Translations under genes and position numbers: made by a program | NCBI GenBank assembly: GCA_046759865.1 | Contig: JBHIDB010000018.1 | Span: forward strand, 1 to 17,614 | Reading direction: 5' to 3' | Length of the DNA stretch: 17,614 nt | DNA from: JAJISK01 sp046759865 | Lineage (GTDB): Archaea; Thermoplasmatota; Thermoplasmata; RBG-16-68-12; JAJISG01 | In this document: positions 7,040 to 14,590 of the stretch, piece by piece | Layout of the letters: each line of letters begins with the position of its first letter | Position numbering within the stretch: the stretch's first letter is position 1 | The notes under the pieces: generated by a model | Told to the model about the DNA's origin: nothing | Seen by the model: the letters and a program-made list of their open reading frames with translations, nothing else | Databases searched by the model: none

Positions 7040-8086
7040 ATGCGGGCGGCCGTGTTTCGAGGTCCGGGAGAACCGCTGGAGATTGTGCGCGTCGATGACC
7101 CCCTTCCGGAAGCGAGGGAGGTCCTCGTTCGCGTCGAGGCCTGCGGCGCCTGTCACAGTGACTTGCACGTCATGAAAGAACACTTCGCCCCGCTGGACGA
7201 CGGGCAGATCCTCGGCCACGAGGTCTCGGGGCGGGTGGTGGCCTTGGGCCAGGGGTGCCGCAACCCCCTGGGGCTGGAGGAAGGCAGCCCCGTTCTGGTC
7301 TCGTGGATTGCCTCGTGTGGCGCCTGTCTGGCCTGCTCCCGGGGGAACGAGAACCTCTGCCGTTTCTTGGAGATGCCTGGCCTGACGCCGGGCCGCCAAG
7401 GCGGCTTCGCGGAACTGATGGCCGTACCCGAACACACGGTCATCCCCCTCCCGGAGTCCCTTCCTCTGGAGGTCGCGAGCGTCCTGAGCTGCGCGTACGG
7501 GACGTGCTTCAATGCCCTCAGGAACCGAGGAGCGCTACGGGCGGGGGAGAGCGTGGCCGTCTTCGGTTGCGGCGGACTGGGATTGGCGGCCGTTCAGCTG
7601 GCGGTCACCTTTGGGGCGGCCGAGATCTTGGCCGTGGACGTCCTCGAGGCGAAGTTGCGGTTTGCCCGGGACCTGGGGGCGACCCAGGTCATCAACGGCG
7701 CCGAGACGGATCCCGTCGGAGCCATCCTGGAGAGGACCGGCCAGCAGGGGGTGGACCTGGTGCTCGAGGCCATGCCCGAACCCCGACTCGAAAGCTCCCT
7801 CGAGGTCGCGCGACGGGGGGGTCGGGTGGTCGTCATCGGCCTGCATCCCCTGGGGACTCGGGTGTCTCTCGACGTGATGGGCTTCTCCCTGTACAACCTC
7901 AGCTTGGTGGCCTGCCTCGGCTACAGCCCCCGGCGGGACCTTCCTCCCTTGGTGGACCTCGTGGCGACGGGCCGCCTCGACGCCAGCCGTCTCATCTCCC
8001 AATCCTATCCTCTGGAGGAAGTCAACGAGGCCTACGCCGCCATGGAGCGGGGCGAGGTGGCCCGGGCGATCGTGCGGCTCCGCTAG
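7040..8086 (+). CDS. Zinc-dependent alcohol dehydrogenase (MDR family)
   Basis: A 348-residue medium-chain dehydrogenase that should oxidise an alcohol or reduce an aldehyde. Catalytic zinc ligands are C38 (in CGACHSD), H60-E61 (GHE) and C141 (SCAYGT). The structural zinc set is C93, C96, C99 and C107. The Rossmann motif is GCGGLG at 166-171, and D200 at the end of the second strand suggests NAD over NADP. The open frame extends upstream to 6956, but ATG 7040 gives the family N-terminus (MRAAVFRGPGEPL) and fits the TATA-like box. It diverges from the aldehyde dehydrogenase and shares a CTAG stop with the convergent SCP2-like gene. Confidence 0.93.
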   Translation: MRAAVFRGPGEPLEIVRVDDPLPEAREVLVRVEACGACHSDLHVMKEHFAPLDDGQILGHEVSGRVVALGQGCRNPLGLEEGSPVLVSWIASCGACLACSRGNENLCRFLEMPGLTPGRQGGFAELMAVPEHTVIPLPESLPLEVASVLSCAYGTCFNALRNRGALRAGESVAVFGCGGLGLAAVQLAVTFGAAEILAVDVLEAKLRFARDLGATQVINGAETDPVGAILERTGQQGVDLVLEAMPEPRLESSLEVARRGGRVVVIGLHPLGTRVSLDVMGFSLYNLSLVACLGYSPRRDLPPLVDLVATGRLDASRLISQSYPLEEVNEAYAAMERGEVARAIVRLR

Positions 8087-8493
8087 GCGCCGGGGAACTC
8101 CGTGGGGACTTCGCTCGCCGTCTGGACGAGGATTTTGGCCGCCTTGGCGTAGCGCATGACCTTCATCATGCTCCCCTTGAGGCGGAACTTCCCCGTGAGG
8201 AGGCCGCGGATGGGGTCAATGTGCCCTTGGATGAGTCGGACCCAGTTGGCATAGGGACCTGCGTAGGTGAAGGCGGTCTTCACCTCCTCCCCCGGCTTCA
8301 GAATGCGCGCCTCACGGCACCTCCCGTGCCACAAATCCACGTAGAAGCGGGCCGGCTCGCCGAGATCCCCCTCCGGCTCGACGACGAATAGGAAGTCCCC
8401 CTCCCAGTCCTTCGCCGCCTGCGCATACGCGTCACTGGTGTTGACTCGTGCACGGAAGGTCTCAATCCACTCTTGGGAGGGGAACCTGGGCAT
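8083..8493 (-). CDS. SCP2 sterol-binding-domain-like protein
   Basis: A 136-residue soluble protein with the alternating strand and helix pattern and late GxFRLKGSM segment of the SCP2 (sterol carrier protein 2) fold, which binds lipids or acyl-CoA in a hydrophobic cavity. There is no signal peptide or membrane segment. ATG 8493 was chosen because a TTAA-containing TATA-like box sits about 30 nt upstream on the minus strand. The last codon and stop overlap the alcohol dehydrogenase stop through the palindrome CTAG, so the two transcripts converge with no spacer. The ligand cannot be inferred. Confidence 0.75.
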   Translation of the reverse strand: MPRFPSQEWIETFRARVNTSDAYAQAAKDWEGDFLFVVEPEGDLGEPARFYVDLWHGRCREARILKPGEEVKTAFTYAGPYANWVRLIQGHIDPIRGLLTGKFRLKGSMMKVMRYAKAAKILVQTASEVPTEFPGA

Positions 8494-8597
8494 GCGATCG
8501 GGTCCGCATCGGGCCGCCCGGCATTAAGGCATCGACATCCCGGTTTCCCAGGATGCCCCCTCGGCTGCGGGAAGGGAGTGTCGACCCAACACGGAAC

Positions 8598-8604
8598 CCT
8601 TAAC
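8598..8604 (+). promoter_or_regulatory. TATA-like box of ctaB
   Basis: CCTTAAC is centred about 28 nt before GTG 8629. This implies a leaderless or nearly leaderless ctaB mRNA and supports GTG 8629 over the upstream frame extension. Confidence 0.4.
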
Positions 8605-8628
8605 TCAAGCCTCCCCCTCAGACCCCCT

Positions 8629-9495
8629 GTGGACGGGCTTCGCACCGTCGTCGCGTACACCGTGCTGACGAAACCCCGGATCATTCTCCTCCTGGTTCTC
8701 GTCGCCCTCTCTGCCTACGTCGCATCCGCTCCCAAGGATGTCTCCCTCCCAGTTCTCCTCTTCCTCGCCCTCTCCGGCGCCTTGAGTTCCGCGGGCGCTT
8801 CGGCGGTGAATCACTACCTGGACGCGGACATCGATGGGATGATGGCCCGGACGCGCCGACGACCGCTCCCTGCGGGGACGATTCGGCCCCCTGAGAAGGC
8901 TCTCGCCTTCGGGCTCGGGCTGCTGACCGTCGGCCTCGCGACGAGCTATCTGCTGATCAACCCCCAGACCGCCTTCTTCGTCCTCCTGGGCGCTTTCGTC
9001 TACATCGTCGTCTACACACTGGCTCTCAAGCGTCGGCATCCCAGCAACATCGTCATCGGAGGGTTCGCGGGATCCGCCCCGGCCCTGGCGGGCTCCACGG
9101 CCGCGGTGGAGACGGTCACGCTCCCTGCCCTTCTCATTGCCATCCTGGTCTTCCTCTGGACCCCGGGGCACTTCTGGGCCCTCTCCTTGGGGAGCCGGCG
9201 GGACTATCAGCGCGCCCGGGTCCCCATGCTTCCCGCCGTGACGGGGGACCGCGAGACGGCGCTCGCGATCACCCTCTCCACCCTGATCGTCGTGGGTTTC
9301 GTCTCGACGTTCTCCCTCTTCGGAGGAATCCCGTGGCCCCTCCTCGCGCCCGCCCTTCTCGCGGGTGGCTATCTCCTCTACACCGCCCTTCGCATCTGGA
9401 AGGAGCCGCGGGCCGCCTGGGCCTCCTTCAAGTTCTCGGGGGTCTTCCTGCTGATCACCCTGCTGGCCGTGGCGGCGGGCCGCGTCGTGGCGTGA
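8629..9495 (+). CDS. ctaB: Protoheme IX farnesyltransferase (haem O synthase)
   Basis: A 288-residue integral membrane prenyltransferase of the UbiA superfamily. It adds a farnesyl-type group to haem B to make haem O for haem-copper oxidases. The first Asp-rich motif is NHYLDADIDGMMARTRRRPLP (near residues 62-82), followed by KRRHPSNIVIGGFAGSAPAL and WTPGHFWALS, all characteristic of CtaB/CyoE. About eight or nine hydrophobic segments are visible. The frame is open to 8473, but those 52 residues are not family-like and GTG 8629 gives the normal start (DGLRTVVAYTVLTKPR) and length. No ctaA or oxidase gene lies in the window. It ends 12 nt from the convergent PH-domain gene. It suggests an aerobic or microaerobic host. 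Confidence 0.93.
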   Translation: MDGLRTVVAYTVLTKPRIILLLVLVALSAYVASAPKDVSLPVLLFLALSGALSSAGASAVNHYLDADIDGMMARTRRRPLPAGTIRPPEKALAFGLGLLTVGLATSYLLINPQTAFFVLLGAFVYIVVYTLALKRRHPSNIVIGGFAGSAPALAGSTAAVETVTLPALLIAILVFLWTPGHFWALSLGSRRDYQRARVPMLPAVTGDRETALAITLSTLIVVGFVSTFSLFGGIPWPLLAPALLAGGYLLYTALRIWKEPRAAWASFKFSGVFLLITLLAVAAGRVVA

Positions 9496-9507
9496 TCGCC
9501 GGGCGCC

Positions 9508-10449
9508 TCACTCGACGAGAATCGTGTCCACTTCTTCGCGGGCGGCCATGAGTTCCCGCATGTCCCGCAGGATGTCCCGCTGCTCTTTCGCGTAGTAGAC
9601 CATGGAGTGCTCCTGGAGCAGGTGGTGAAGGAGCATCTTCACTTGGCGAAAGGGCGTCACCCCGTGGAGCTTGGCGTAGCTCGTGGCCCGGGCTACCCGA
9701 ACCCCCCGCGTTCCTCCGGCGAACATCGCGCCGCCTACGTTTCCTTGGGCGTTCTGAGCCCCCGCGCCCCCGCCCGCGAAGGCCTCCTCTGCCCCGGTCC
9801 CCAGACCGGAGGCCGTGACGGGGATGAGGTGGCCGTAGCGGAAGATGCGTCCCAAGACCCCTTGTTTCGTCTCGAGGTCCGTGACGTTCTCGAAGAGGAT
9901 GCTGCGCTCGCTCTTCGTGAGGATGCCGGCCCGAAGGATCAGCCGGAGGTCCGTGACCACGTAGGTGTGGGTGCGCCGGTAGAGGTCCACGATGGCCATT
10001 CCCACGAGGGCCATGACGACGGAGTAGAGGGGGAGGAAGAAGGGATTGGCACCGACTTCTGGTGCCTGGAGGGTAATGTAGAGCGCCAGAGCGATGAGGG
10101 CGACGTAGGTCCCGAAGACGGACCAACGGATCGTGAGGACGGAGACCGCGATGCCAAACACGGAGAGGGCGACGGTCCAGATGACGAACCGAACGGCGAC
10201 GATACCCGGCATGTACCCGAGGAAGTCCTCGAAAGAGACCCAACCGGTGACGGCATTGAAGAGATAGCCGATGCCGAGCGCGAGCGCGAGGAGGAAGAGG
10301 AAGGGGGAATGGAAACTCAGGAAGGAGAGGGGGTGAGGCTGAAGCTCCGCCCGGATCTCCTCGTTCCGGAGGAGGTCGTACTTCGGCTTCCACGGACCGG
10401 GGATCCGCCGAAGGGCGGACCTCAGTCGTCTAGCGAAACGCGAGCGCAC
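9508..10449 (-). CDS. Four-TM membrane protein with a bacterial-PH-like (bPH2/YdbS-type) domain
   Basis: A 313-residue protein. A basic N-terminus (1-40) precedes four hydrophobic segments at about 47-67, 84-107, 111-130 and 139-158. A bPH2-like domain begins at 161 (TYVVTDLRLILRAGILTKSERSILFENV, then a beta turn around 205-215). The family's closing segment (AKLHGVTPFRQVKMLLHHLL, 259-278) is separated from it by a Gly/Ala-rich insertion at about 216-247. A charged C-terminal helix follows. bPH2 proteins are widespread membrane proteins of poorly known role. GTG 10449 is taken as start, with a T-rich TATA-like element about 40 nt upstream at 10487-10494. It is convergent with ctaB. Confidence 0.75.
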   Translation of the reverse strand: MRSRFARRLRSALRRIPGPWKPKYDLLRNEEIRAELQPHPLSFLSFHSPFLFLLALALGIGYLFNAVTGWVSFEDFLGYMPGIVAVRFVIWTVALSVFGIAVSVLTIRWSVFGTYVALIALALYITLQAPEVGANPFFLPLYSVVMALVGMAIVDLYRRTHTYVVTDLRLILRAGILTKSERSILFENVTDLETKQGVLGRIFRYGHLIPVTASGLGTGAEEAFAGGGAGAQNAQGNVGGAMFAGGTRGVRVARATSYAKLHGVTPFRQVKMLLHHLLQEHSMVYYAKEQRDILRDMRELMAAREEVDTILVE

Positions 10450-10524
10450 CCCAATCCCTTCGGACGCCGCGGATGCCCCTCTTCGGTTAAAAAGATTTCC
10501 TCGAGCCTGCGGACGGAGGCGAAG

Positions 10525-11130
10525 TCAGCCTTGGGCCCATCCGAGGGCCGCCCTCTCGGGTGCCTGAATCCATCGGCCCCACCGATGGCGCTGGATTGTT
10601 GACACGACCCCCGGGTGAGTCAGGATCGTCGAAACGACGAGAGCCACCACCCCGGCGAGGAAGAGGAGACAGAAGACCAAGGAGAGGAAGCCCCCAAGAA
10701 ACCCAGGGGCCAGCACCAACCCTAGGAGGGTGGGGATCAGGGATATGGCAGTCGCTGCGATCCAAAGCCGAATCGCCACTCGACGCTGATCGCCCGTCAT
10801 CTGCCAGGGAGGGTTAGGGAGCCGGCCTGCAATATCGAGGACGAACGACCGGATCGCAGGATCAGCGGCAGAGGAGGGGACAATCCGCAAGGACGATGCC
10901 GGCCGCCGCTCGCTGTCCCAGAATCTGAGCCCCTCCTCCCGGATCCGAATGGTTAGGGCAAGCGGGTGGGTGACGGTGAAGATCTTGGCCTCCCGGTTCA
11001 AAGAAATAGTTCTGACCGACCGATAGGTGCCATCGAGATGATCGAGGGCCGCAACGACGACTCGTTGGAGTACATCCAACGGACTGGTGATGCCGCCCTT
11101 CCAACTCCTTGGTATGACGTCGCCCTCCAT
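10525..11130 (-). CDS. Unrecognised protein with two C-terminal membrane segments
   Basis: I do not recognise this family. It has 201 residues: a soluble N-terminal part (1-115) of mixed strands and helices, then two hydrophobic segments at about 119-141 and 143-170, and a basic amphipathic tail (RHRWGRW) that probably faces the cytoplasm. ATG 11130 lies 12 nt after the stop of the upstream FR47-type acetyltransferase gene, so co-transcription is likely. A TATA-like CATAAAGG inside the end of that gene could give an additional internal promoter. Confidence 0.65.
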   Translation of the reverse strand: MEGDVIPRSWKGGITSPLDVLQRVVVAALDHLDGTYRSVRTISLNREAKIFTVTHPLALTIRIREEGLRFWDSERRPASSLRIVPSSAADPAIRSFVLDIAGRLPNPPWQMTGDQRRVAIRLWIAATAISLIPTLLGLVLAPGFLGGFLSLVFCLLFLAGVVALVVSTILTHPGVVSTIQRHRWGRWIQAPERAALGWAQG

Positions 11131-11142
11131 TAGGTGACGGGT

Positions 11143-11895
11143 TCAGGCCTTTATGCCATCACCCCAGACCTGTCTCCTCACCCGCCGAAAGCCCATTCCC
11201 TCGGTGAGTCTAAGGGAGGGCAGGTTGTCCTCAAAGACCTGGGCGGCCGCCGTCTTCCCCTTGGCGAAGACCTTCTCGGCGGTGGCGGTCGTCACCGCCT
11301 TCGCGTACCCCTGCCCTCGGTGTGCCTCTCTCACGTGGAGAAAGCCCAGCATCACGACCCGGTCGGTCTCGAAGTGGGTCATGTCCCACGCGACCAGCTC
11401 GCCGTCGACCTCGATGCCCGAGCTGATGCCCCCCTCGATGCGGCGGCGAACATAGGCGGTCGCATTCCGTTCGGGCGCCCAAAGGGCTGCGATCATGGGC
11501 GCCTCGGATGCCTCGAGCGGACGGGTCTGGGCTGCGCGGGAAGGTCGCAGATGATCGGCCGACAACTGGTACAACCAGACTGGGGTCCGGAACCTCACCT
11601 CCAACGCACTTTCGAAGTAAGGGACGAGCTCCCTATCGATGGAGGTCAAGCGGAACTTTCCGCTGGGAAGAGAGTCCAGGAGATCTTCCAGCCTCTCGGC
11701 CGGCTCCGCCGCCGCGACCAGCCGCTGGGTCTCTGGACGGAGTCCGAGGACACCACGAGGCCGGCGCTCGTCGTCGACCAAGATGCGTATGTCGTCTGCC
11801 GGGAGGGACAGGAGGTGGACGACGTGGGCGTACCGAACCGGTTCACGGTCAAGCCAGGACCTCAGCTTCTGAAAGCGCTCCACTCCCTGTTCCAT
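11143..11895 (-). CDS. GNAT acetyltransferase of the FR47-like type
   Basis: About 250 residues. The C-terminal half is a GNAT fold with the acetyl-CoA loop HRGQGYAK near 192-199, preceded by the strand MLGFLHV and followed by EDNLPSLRLTEGMGFRRV, which is typical of FR47-like (glycine N-acyltransferase-like) GNATs. The N-terminal half (helical, about 1-110) resembles the substrate-side domain of that group. Start choice is uncertain. ATG 11895 follows a GGGTG element and removes a low-complexity leader. ATG 11934 and GTG 11952, which overlaps the trpB stop as TAGTG, are also open. It is the third GNAT-type unit in the window. The substrate is unknown. Confidence 0.8.
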   Translation of the reverse strand: MEQGVERFQKLRSWLDREPVRYAHVVHLLSLPADDIRILVDDERRPRGVLGLRPETQRLVAAAEPAERLEDLLDSLPSGKFRLTSIDRELVPYFESALEVRFRTPVWLYQLSADHLRPSRAAQTRPLEASEAPMIAALWAPERNATAYVRRRIEGGISSGIEVDGELVAWDMTHFETDRVVMLGFLHVREAHRGQGYAKAVTTATAEKVFAKGKTAAAQVFEDNLPSLRLTEGMGFRRVRRQVWGDGIKA

Positions 11896-11951
11896 GCCGC
11901 ACCCAGACCAAGGTTGTGATTTCCTTCTGCTCATCGAGCAGAGTCCGCCCA

Positions 11952-13184
11952 CTAGATTCCGAGCTTCTCCCGGTAGGCCTTGATGTCCAGAAGCCCGTGG
12001 CCGCTGACGTTGAAGACGATGACCTTCTCCTCTCCCGTCTCCTTGCAGGTCAGCGCCTCGCCGATGGCGCCGGCGACGCTGTAGGCCGACTCGGGTGCGG
12101 GGAGGAAGCCCTCAGCGGCGATGAAGGTCTGCGCGCGCTGGAACACGTGCTTCTCGTCGGCGGGATAGGCCAGCGTGTCGATGAGGCCCTTGCTACGGAG
12201 GAGGCTGACAATCGGGGCGGCCCCGTGGTAACGCAGCCCATCCCCCATGATGGGTCTCATCTCGGTTCGGTGGCCGAGGGTGTACATCTTAAGCATGGGC
12301 GTCAGCTCCGCGTGGTCGGCGTAGTCGTACCGATACTCCCCTTGGAGGTTCGGAGCGGCTTCGCTTTGGGTGGCCAGGAATCGGATCCCCCCACCATCCA
12401 GCGCCTCGGGGACGAAGGGCAGGACGAAGCCGCCGAAGTTGCTCCCCCCACCCAGGCAGGAAATCATCACGTCGGGCCGTTCGTCCACCCGTTCGAGCTG
12501 CGCCTTGGTCTCGAGCCCGATGACTGTCTGGTGGAGCAGCACGTGGTTGAGGACGGAACCCAGGCAATAGATCGTGTCGGGATCGGCCTGGGCATTCTCG
12601 AGCCCCTCCGACACCGCGATGCCTAGGGACCCCGGGTGTTCCGGGTTCTTCGCTAAGATGTCGCTTCCCACCGAAGTGCGCCGGCTGGGAGAGGCGACCA
12701 CGTCCGCGCCGTAGGTCTTCATGAAGCCCCGTCGCCCGGTCTTCCACTCGTACACGTTGCGCACCCAATACACGACCGCCTGCAGGCCCACGAGGGCACT
12801 AGCGTACGCAACGGCGGTCCCCCATTGCCCCGCCCCCGTCTCCGTAGCGACCCGTTCGTACCCCTCCTCCCGCGCATACCAGGCCTGGGCCAAGGCCGTG
12901 TTGACCTTGTGGCTCCCCGTGGGCGAGTAGAACTCCGCCTTGTAGTACAGACGTGCAGGCGTCCCGAGCTGTTCCTCCAGCCGGCGGGCCCGAAACAGTG
13001 GCCGGGGTCGGCCCGCTTGCTCGTAGAGGTCCAGGATGCCGTCCGGGATGGGGATCCACCGCTCCTGCGAAGTCTCTTGCTTCCGCGCGTTCCGAAGGAG
13101 GACCTCCTCCAGCCGCTTCAGACGGGGTTGCCCCTTTTCGGGATCCTTGGGGGGTGGCAAGGGTTCCGGGAGGTCGGGAAGCAC
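11952..13184 (-). CDS. trpB: Tryptophan synthase beta chain, TrpB2 type
   Basis: A 410-residue PLP enzyme condensing indole (or a related nucleophile) with serine. The PLP lysine is in GSHKVNTA (K93), the catalytic Glu in TETGAGQWG (E115), and the phosphate-binding loop is CLGGGSN (245-249). The N-terminus LPDLPEPLPPPKDP and the ending NVSGHGLLDIKAY are hallmarks of TrpB2, the longer archaeal branch that does not form the normal TrpA complex. GTG 13184 is the first standard start codon, but the frame upstream continues the family motif (RSWYNV, 13199-13182), so translation may start earlier, perhaps at 13232. No trpA or other trp gene is nearby. It lies downstream of pyrF on the same strand. 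Confidence 0.92.
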   Translation of the reverse strand: MLPDLPEPLPPPKDPEKGQPRLKRLEEVLLRNARKQETSQERWIPIPDGILDLYEQAGRPRPLFRARRLEEQLGTPARLYYKAEFYSPTGSHKVNTALAQAWYAREEGYERVATETGAGQWGTAVAYASALVGLQAVVYWVRNVYEWKTGRRGFMKTYGADVVASPSRRTSVGSDILAKNPEHPGSLGIAVSEGLENAQADPDTIYCLGSVLNHVLLHQTVIGLETKAQLERVDERPDVMISCLGGGSNFGGFVLPFVPEALDGGGIRFLATQSEAAPNLQGEYRYDYADHAELTPMLKMYTLGHRTEMRPIMGDGLRYHGAAPIVSLLRSKGLIDTLAYPADEKHVFQRAQTFIAAEGFLPAPESAYSVAGAIGEALTCKETGEEKVIVFNVSGHGLLDIKAYREKLGI

Positions 13185-13279
13185 GTTGTACCAGGACCGC
13201 GGCCTCTCCTCGAGAGGCAGCTGGATGAATATAGGTCCCCGCGCCGTGTCCGTCCCCGCCTCGCAAATGAGGGTCGCTC

Positions 13280-13930
13280 TTAAACCATTGCGCCGGCGCG
13301 CTGAATCCGCCCAAGCAACTCCTCAGCGGCCTTCGCGGCGTCCTCGTTCTGCGTGACGCTTCGCCCGACGATGAGATAGTCGGCTCCCAATCGGAGAGCC
13401 TCGACGGGCGACCCTCCCTGGGCTCCGACGCCTGGGCTGAGGATAAGGAGCGAGCCCACCACCTCGCGCAGTTCTCGGATGACCTCCGGACGTGTAGCCC
13501 CCGCGATGATGCCCGAGGCCCCCACATCCACCGCCAACTGGGCCAGTTCCTTTGCCTGCGGAAGGAGGAACCGCTTCGCGCCCGGATGGCTCATAGCGGT
13601 CACCACGAAGACGTCGCCCTGGGCGGCCTCCAGGCAGGCCTCCAGGGAGTCGCGCCCAGGAAACCCGTGTGCGATGACCCCGGACGCCCCGTGGTCGAAG
13701 GCCTGCTCCACGATGAGCCGGTTCGTGGCGGGGATGTCGGCCACCTTGAAGTCGCAGAGGACGTCGCCGAAGCGGCCCAACGTGTCCACGATCCCCAGTC
13801 CCACGGAGAGGACCAGCGGGTAGTTGACTTTGAAGGCGTCGCAGTACGCGGCCGTGGCCTCGGCGGCTTCCACCGCCCGCGTTGCCTCCAACATGTCCAA
13901 GGCGATGATCAGCCGCTTCTCCTTCCGCAT
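13280..13930 (-). CDS. pyrF: Orotidine 5'-phosphate decarboxylase
   Basis: A 216-residue TIM-barrel enzyme converting OMP to UMP, the last step of de novo pyrimidine synthesis. The catalytic array is D12, K34 (FKVNYP) and D60-x-K62-x-x-D65 (DFKVADI). The phosphate gripper is SPGVGAQGG (165-173), with R190 in IVGRSV. The length is normal for archaeal OMPDC. The frame is open far upstream, antisense to the GTPase, but ATG 13930 gives the family start (KEKRLIIALDM) and has GGAGG at 13934-13938. It shares a promoter region with the divergent GTPase. Confidence 0.95.
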   Translation of the reverse strand: MRKEKRLIIALDMLEATRAVEAAEATAAYCDAFKVNYPLVLSVGLGIVDTLGRFGDVLCDFKVADIPATNRLIVEQAFDHGASGVIAHGFPGRDSLEACLEAAQGDVFVVTAMSHPGAKRFLLPQAKELAQLAVDVGASGIIAGATRPEVIRELREVVGSLLILSPGVGAQGGSPVEALRLGADYLIVGRSVTQNEDAAKAAEELLGRIQRAGAMV

Positions 13931-13933
13931 GGT

Positions 13934-13938
13934 CCTCC
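13934..13938 (-). promoter_or_regulatory. Shine-Dalgarno of pyrF
   Basis: GGAGG on the minus strand ends 3 nt before ATG 13930. It settles the start against a frame that stays open for another 765 nt. The spacing is short but usable. Confidence 0.55.
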
Positions 13939-13974
13939 AGGGCCGGCCGTGGGCGCCTGATGAGAACAGCCTCA

Positions 13975-13988
13975 CTACCTTTATGTAG
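13975..13988. promoter_or_regulatory. Palindromic divergent promoter element, pyrF / GTPase
   Basis: CTACCTTTATGTAG has self-complementary ends (CTAC and GTAG) around an AT-rich core. On the + strand, TTTATG is about 31 nt before ATG 14015, suggesting a leader of a few nucleotides. On the - strand, CATAAAGG is about 50 nt before pyrF, leaving room for its SD. The palindromic ends could also be an operator. Confidence 0.45.
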
Positions 13989-14014
13989 TCGCCGGGCCGA
14001 CGCGACACAGGTCG

Positions 14015-14590
14015 ATGGTTAACGAGCACCAGATGAAGACAAAGGTGTGCCTCGTGGGGGAGGCGGCCGTCGGCAAGACGAGTCTCATCCGACGATTCGT
14101 CCAAGACATCTTCGACGACTCCTACGTCACCACCCTCGGGGCCAAGGTCTCCAAGAAGGAGATCCAGGTCGAGGTTCCCGAGAATGACTTGCTCATCCAG
14201 ATGGACATGGTCATCTGGGACATCATGGGGGAGAAGGGCGTCCGGGACCTGCTCCGTGAGGCCTTCTTCAACGGGGCCAAGGGGATTCTGGCCGTCTGCG
14301 ACCTCACCCGCTACTCCAGCCTCAAGGAGCTGGACGACTGGGTCCAGTCCGTCTTCTCGGTGGTGGGAGAGATCGCCGTGGTCTACGCCGTGAACAAGGC
14401 GGACCTCAGGGACGAGGTCATGCTCCTCTTCGGGGAACAGGACATCGAGATGTCCGCCCAAGCCTTCGACGCCCCGTATTTCTTTACCTCGGCCAAGACG
14501 GGGGACCAGGTTCAACTCGTGTTCCAACGGCTTGCCGAGGACATCGTCCGGCGCAACCTGCCCACGGAACTCGTGAAGGTGGAGCCCTAG
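14015..14590 (+). CDS. Small Rab/Ras-like GTPase with Glu at the catalytic Gln position
   Basis: A 191-residue GTPase, paralogous to the copy at 1937. G1 is GEAAVGKT (15-22), the effector Thr is in VTTLG (T39/T40), G3 is WDIMGE (D69, G72, E73), G4 is NKAD (127-130) and G5 is SAK (159-161). The residue equal to Ras Gln61 is Glu here, which in well-studied GTPases slows intrinsic hydrolysis. There is no lipidation cysteine or TM. ATG 14015 follows the TATA-like box closely; ATG 14033 is an alternative. Its stop shares a CTAG palindrome with the convergent small gene after the ATP synthase operon. No receptor-like partner is adjacent. Confidence 0.9.
   Translation: MVNEHQMKTKVCLVGEAAVGKTSLIRRFVQDIFDDSYVTTLGAKVSKKEIQVEVPENDLLIQMDMVIWDIMGEKGVRDLLREAFFNGAKGILAVCDLTRYSSLKELDDWVQSVFSVVGEIAVVYAVNKADLRDEVMLLFGEQDIEMSAQAFDAPYFFTSAKTGDQVQLVFQRLAEDIVRRNLPTELVKVEP

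Noticed and set aside
7255..8391. 378-codon + strand frame overlapping the alcohol dehydrogenase
   Set aside because: Runs across the ADH gene in another frame and into the convergent SCP2-like gene; Gly/Arg/Pro-rich composition and no motif.
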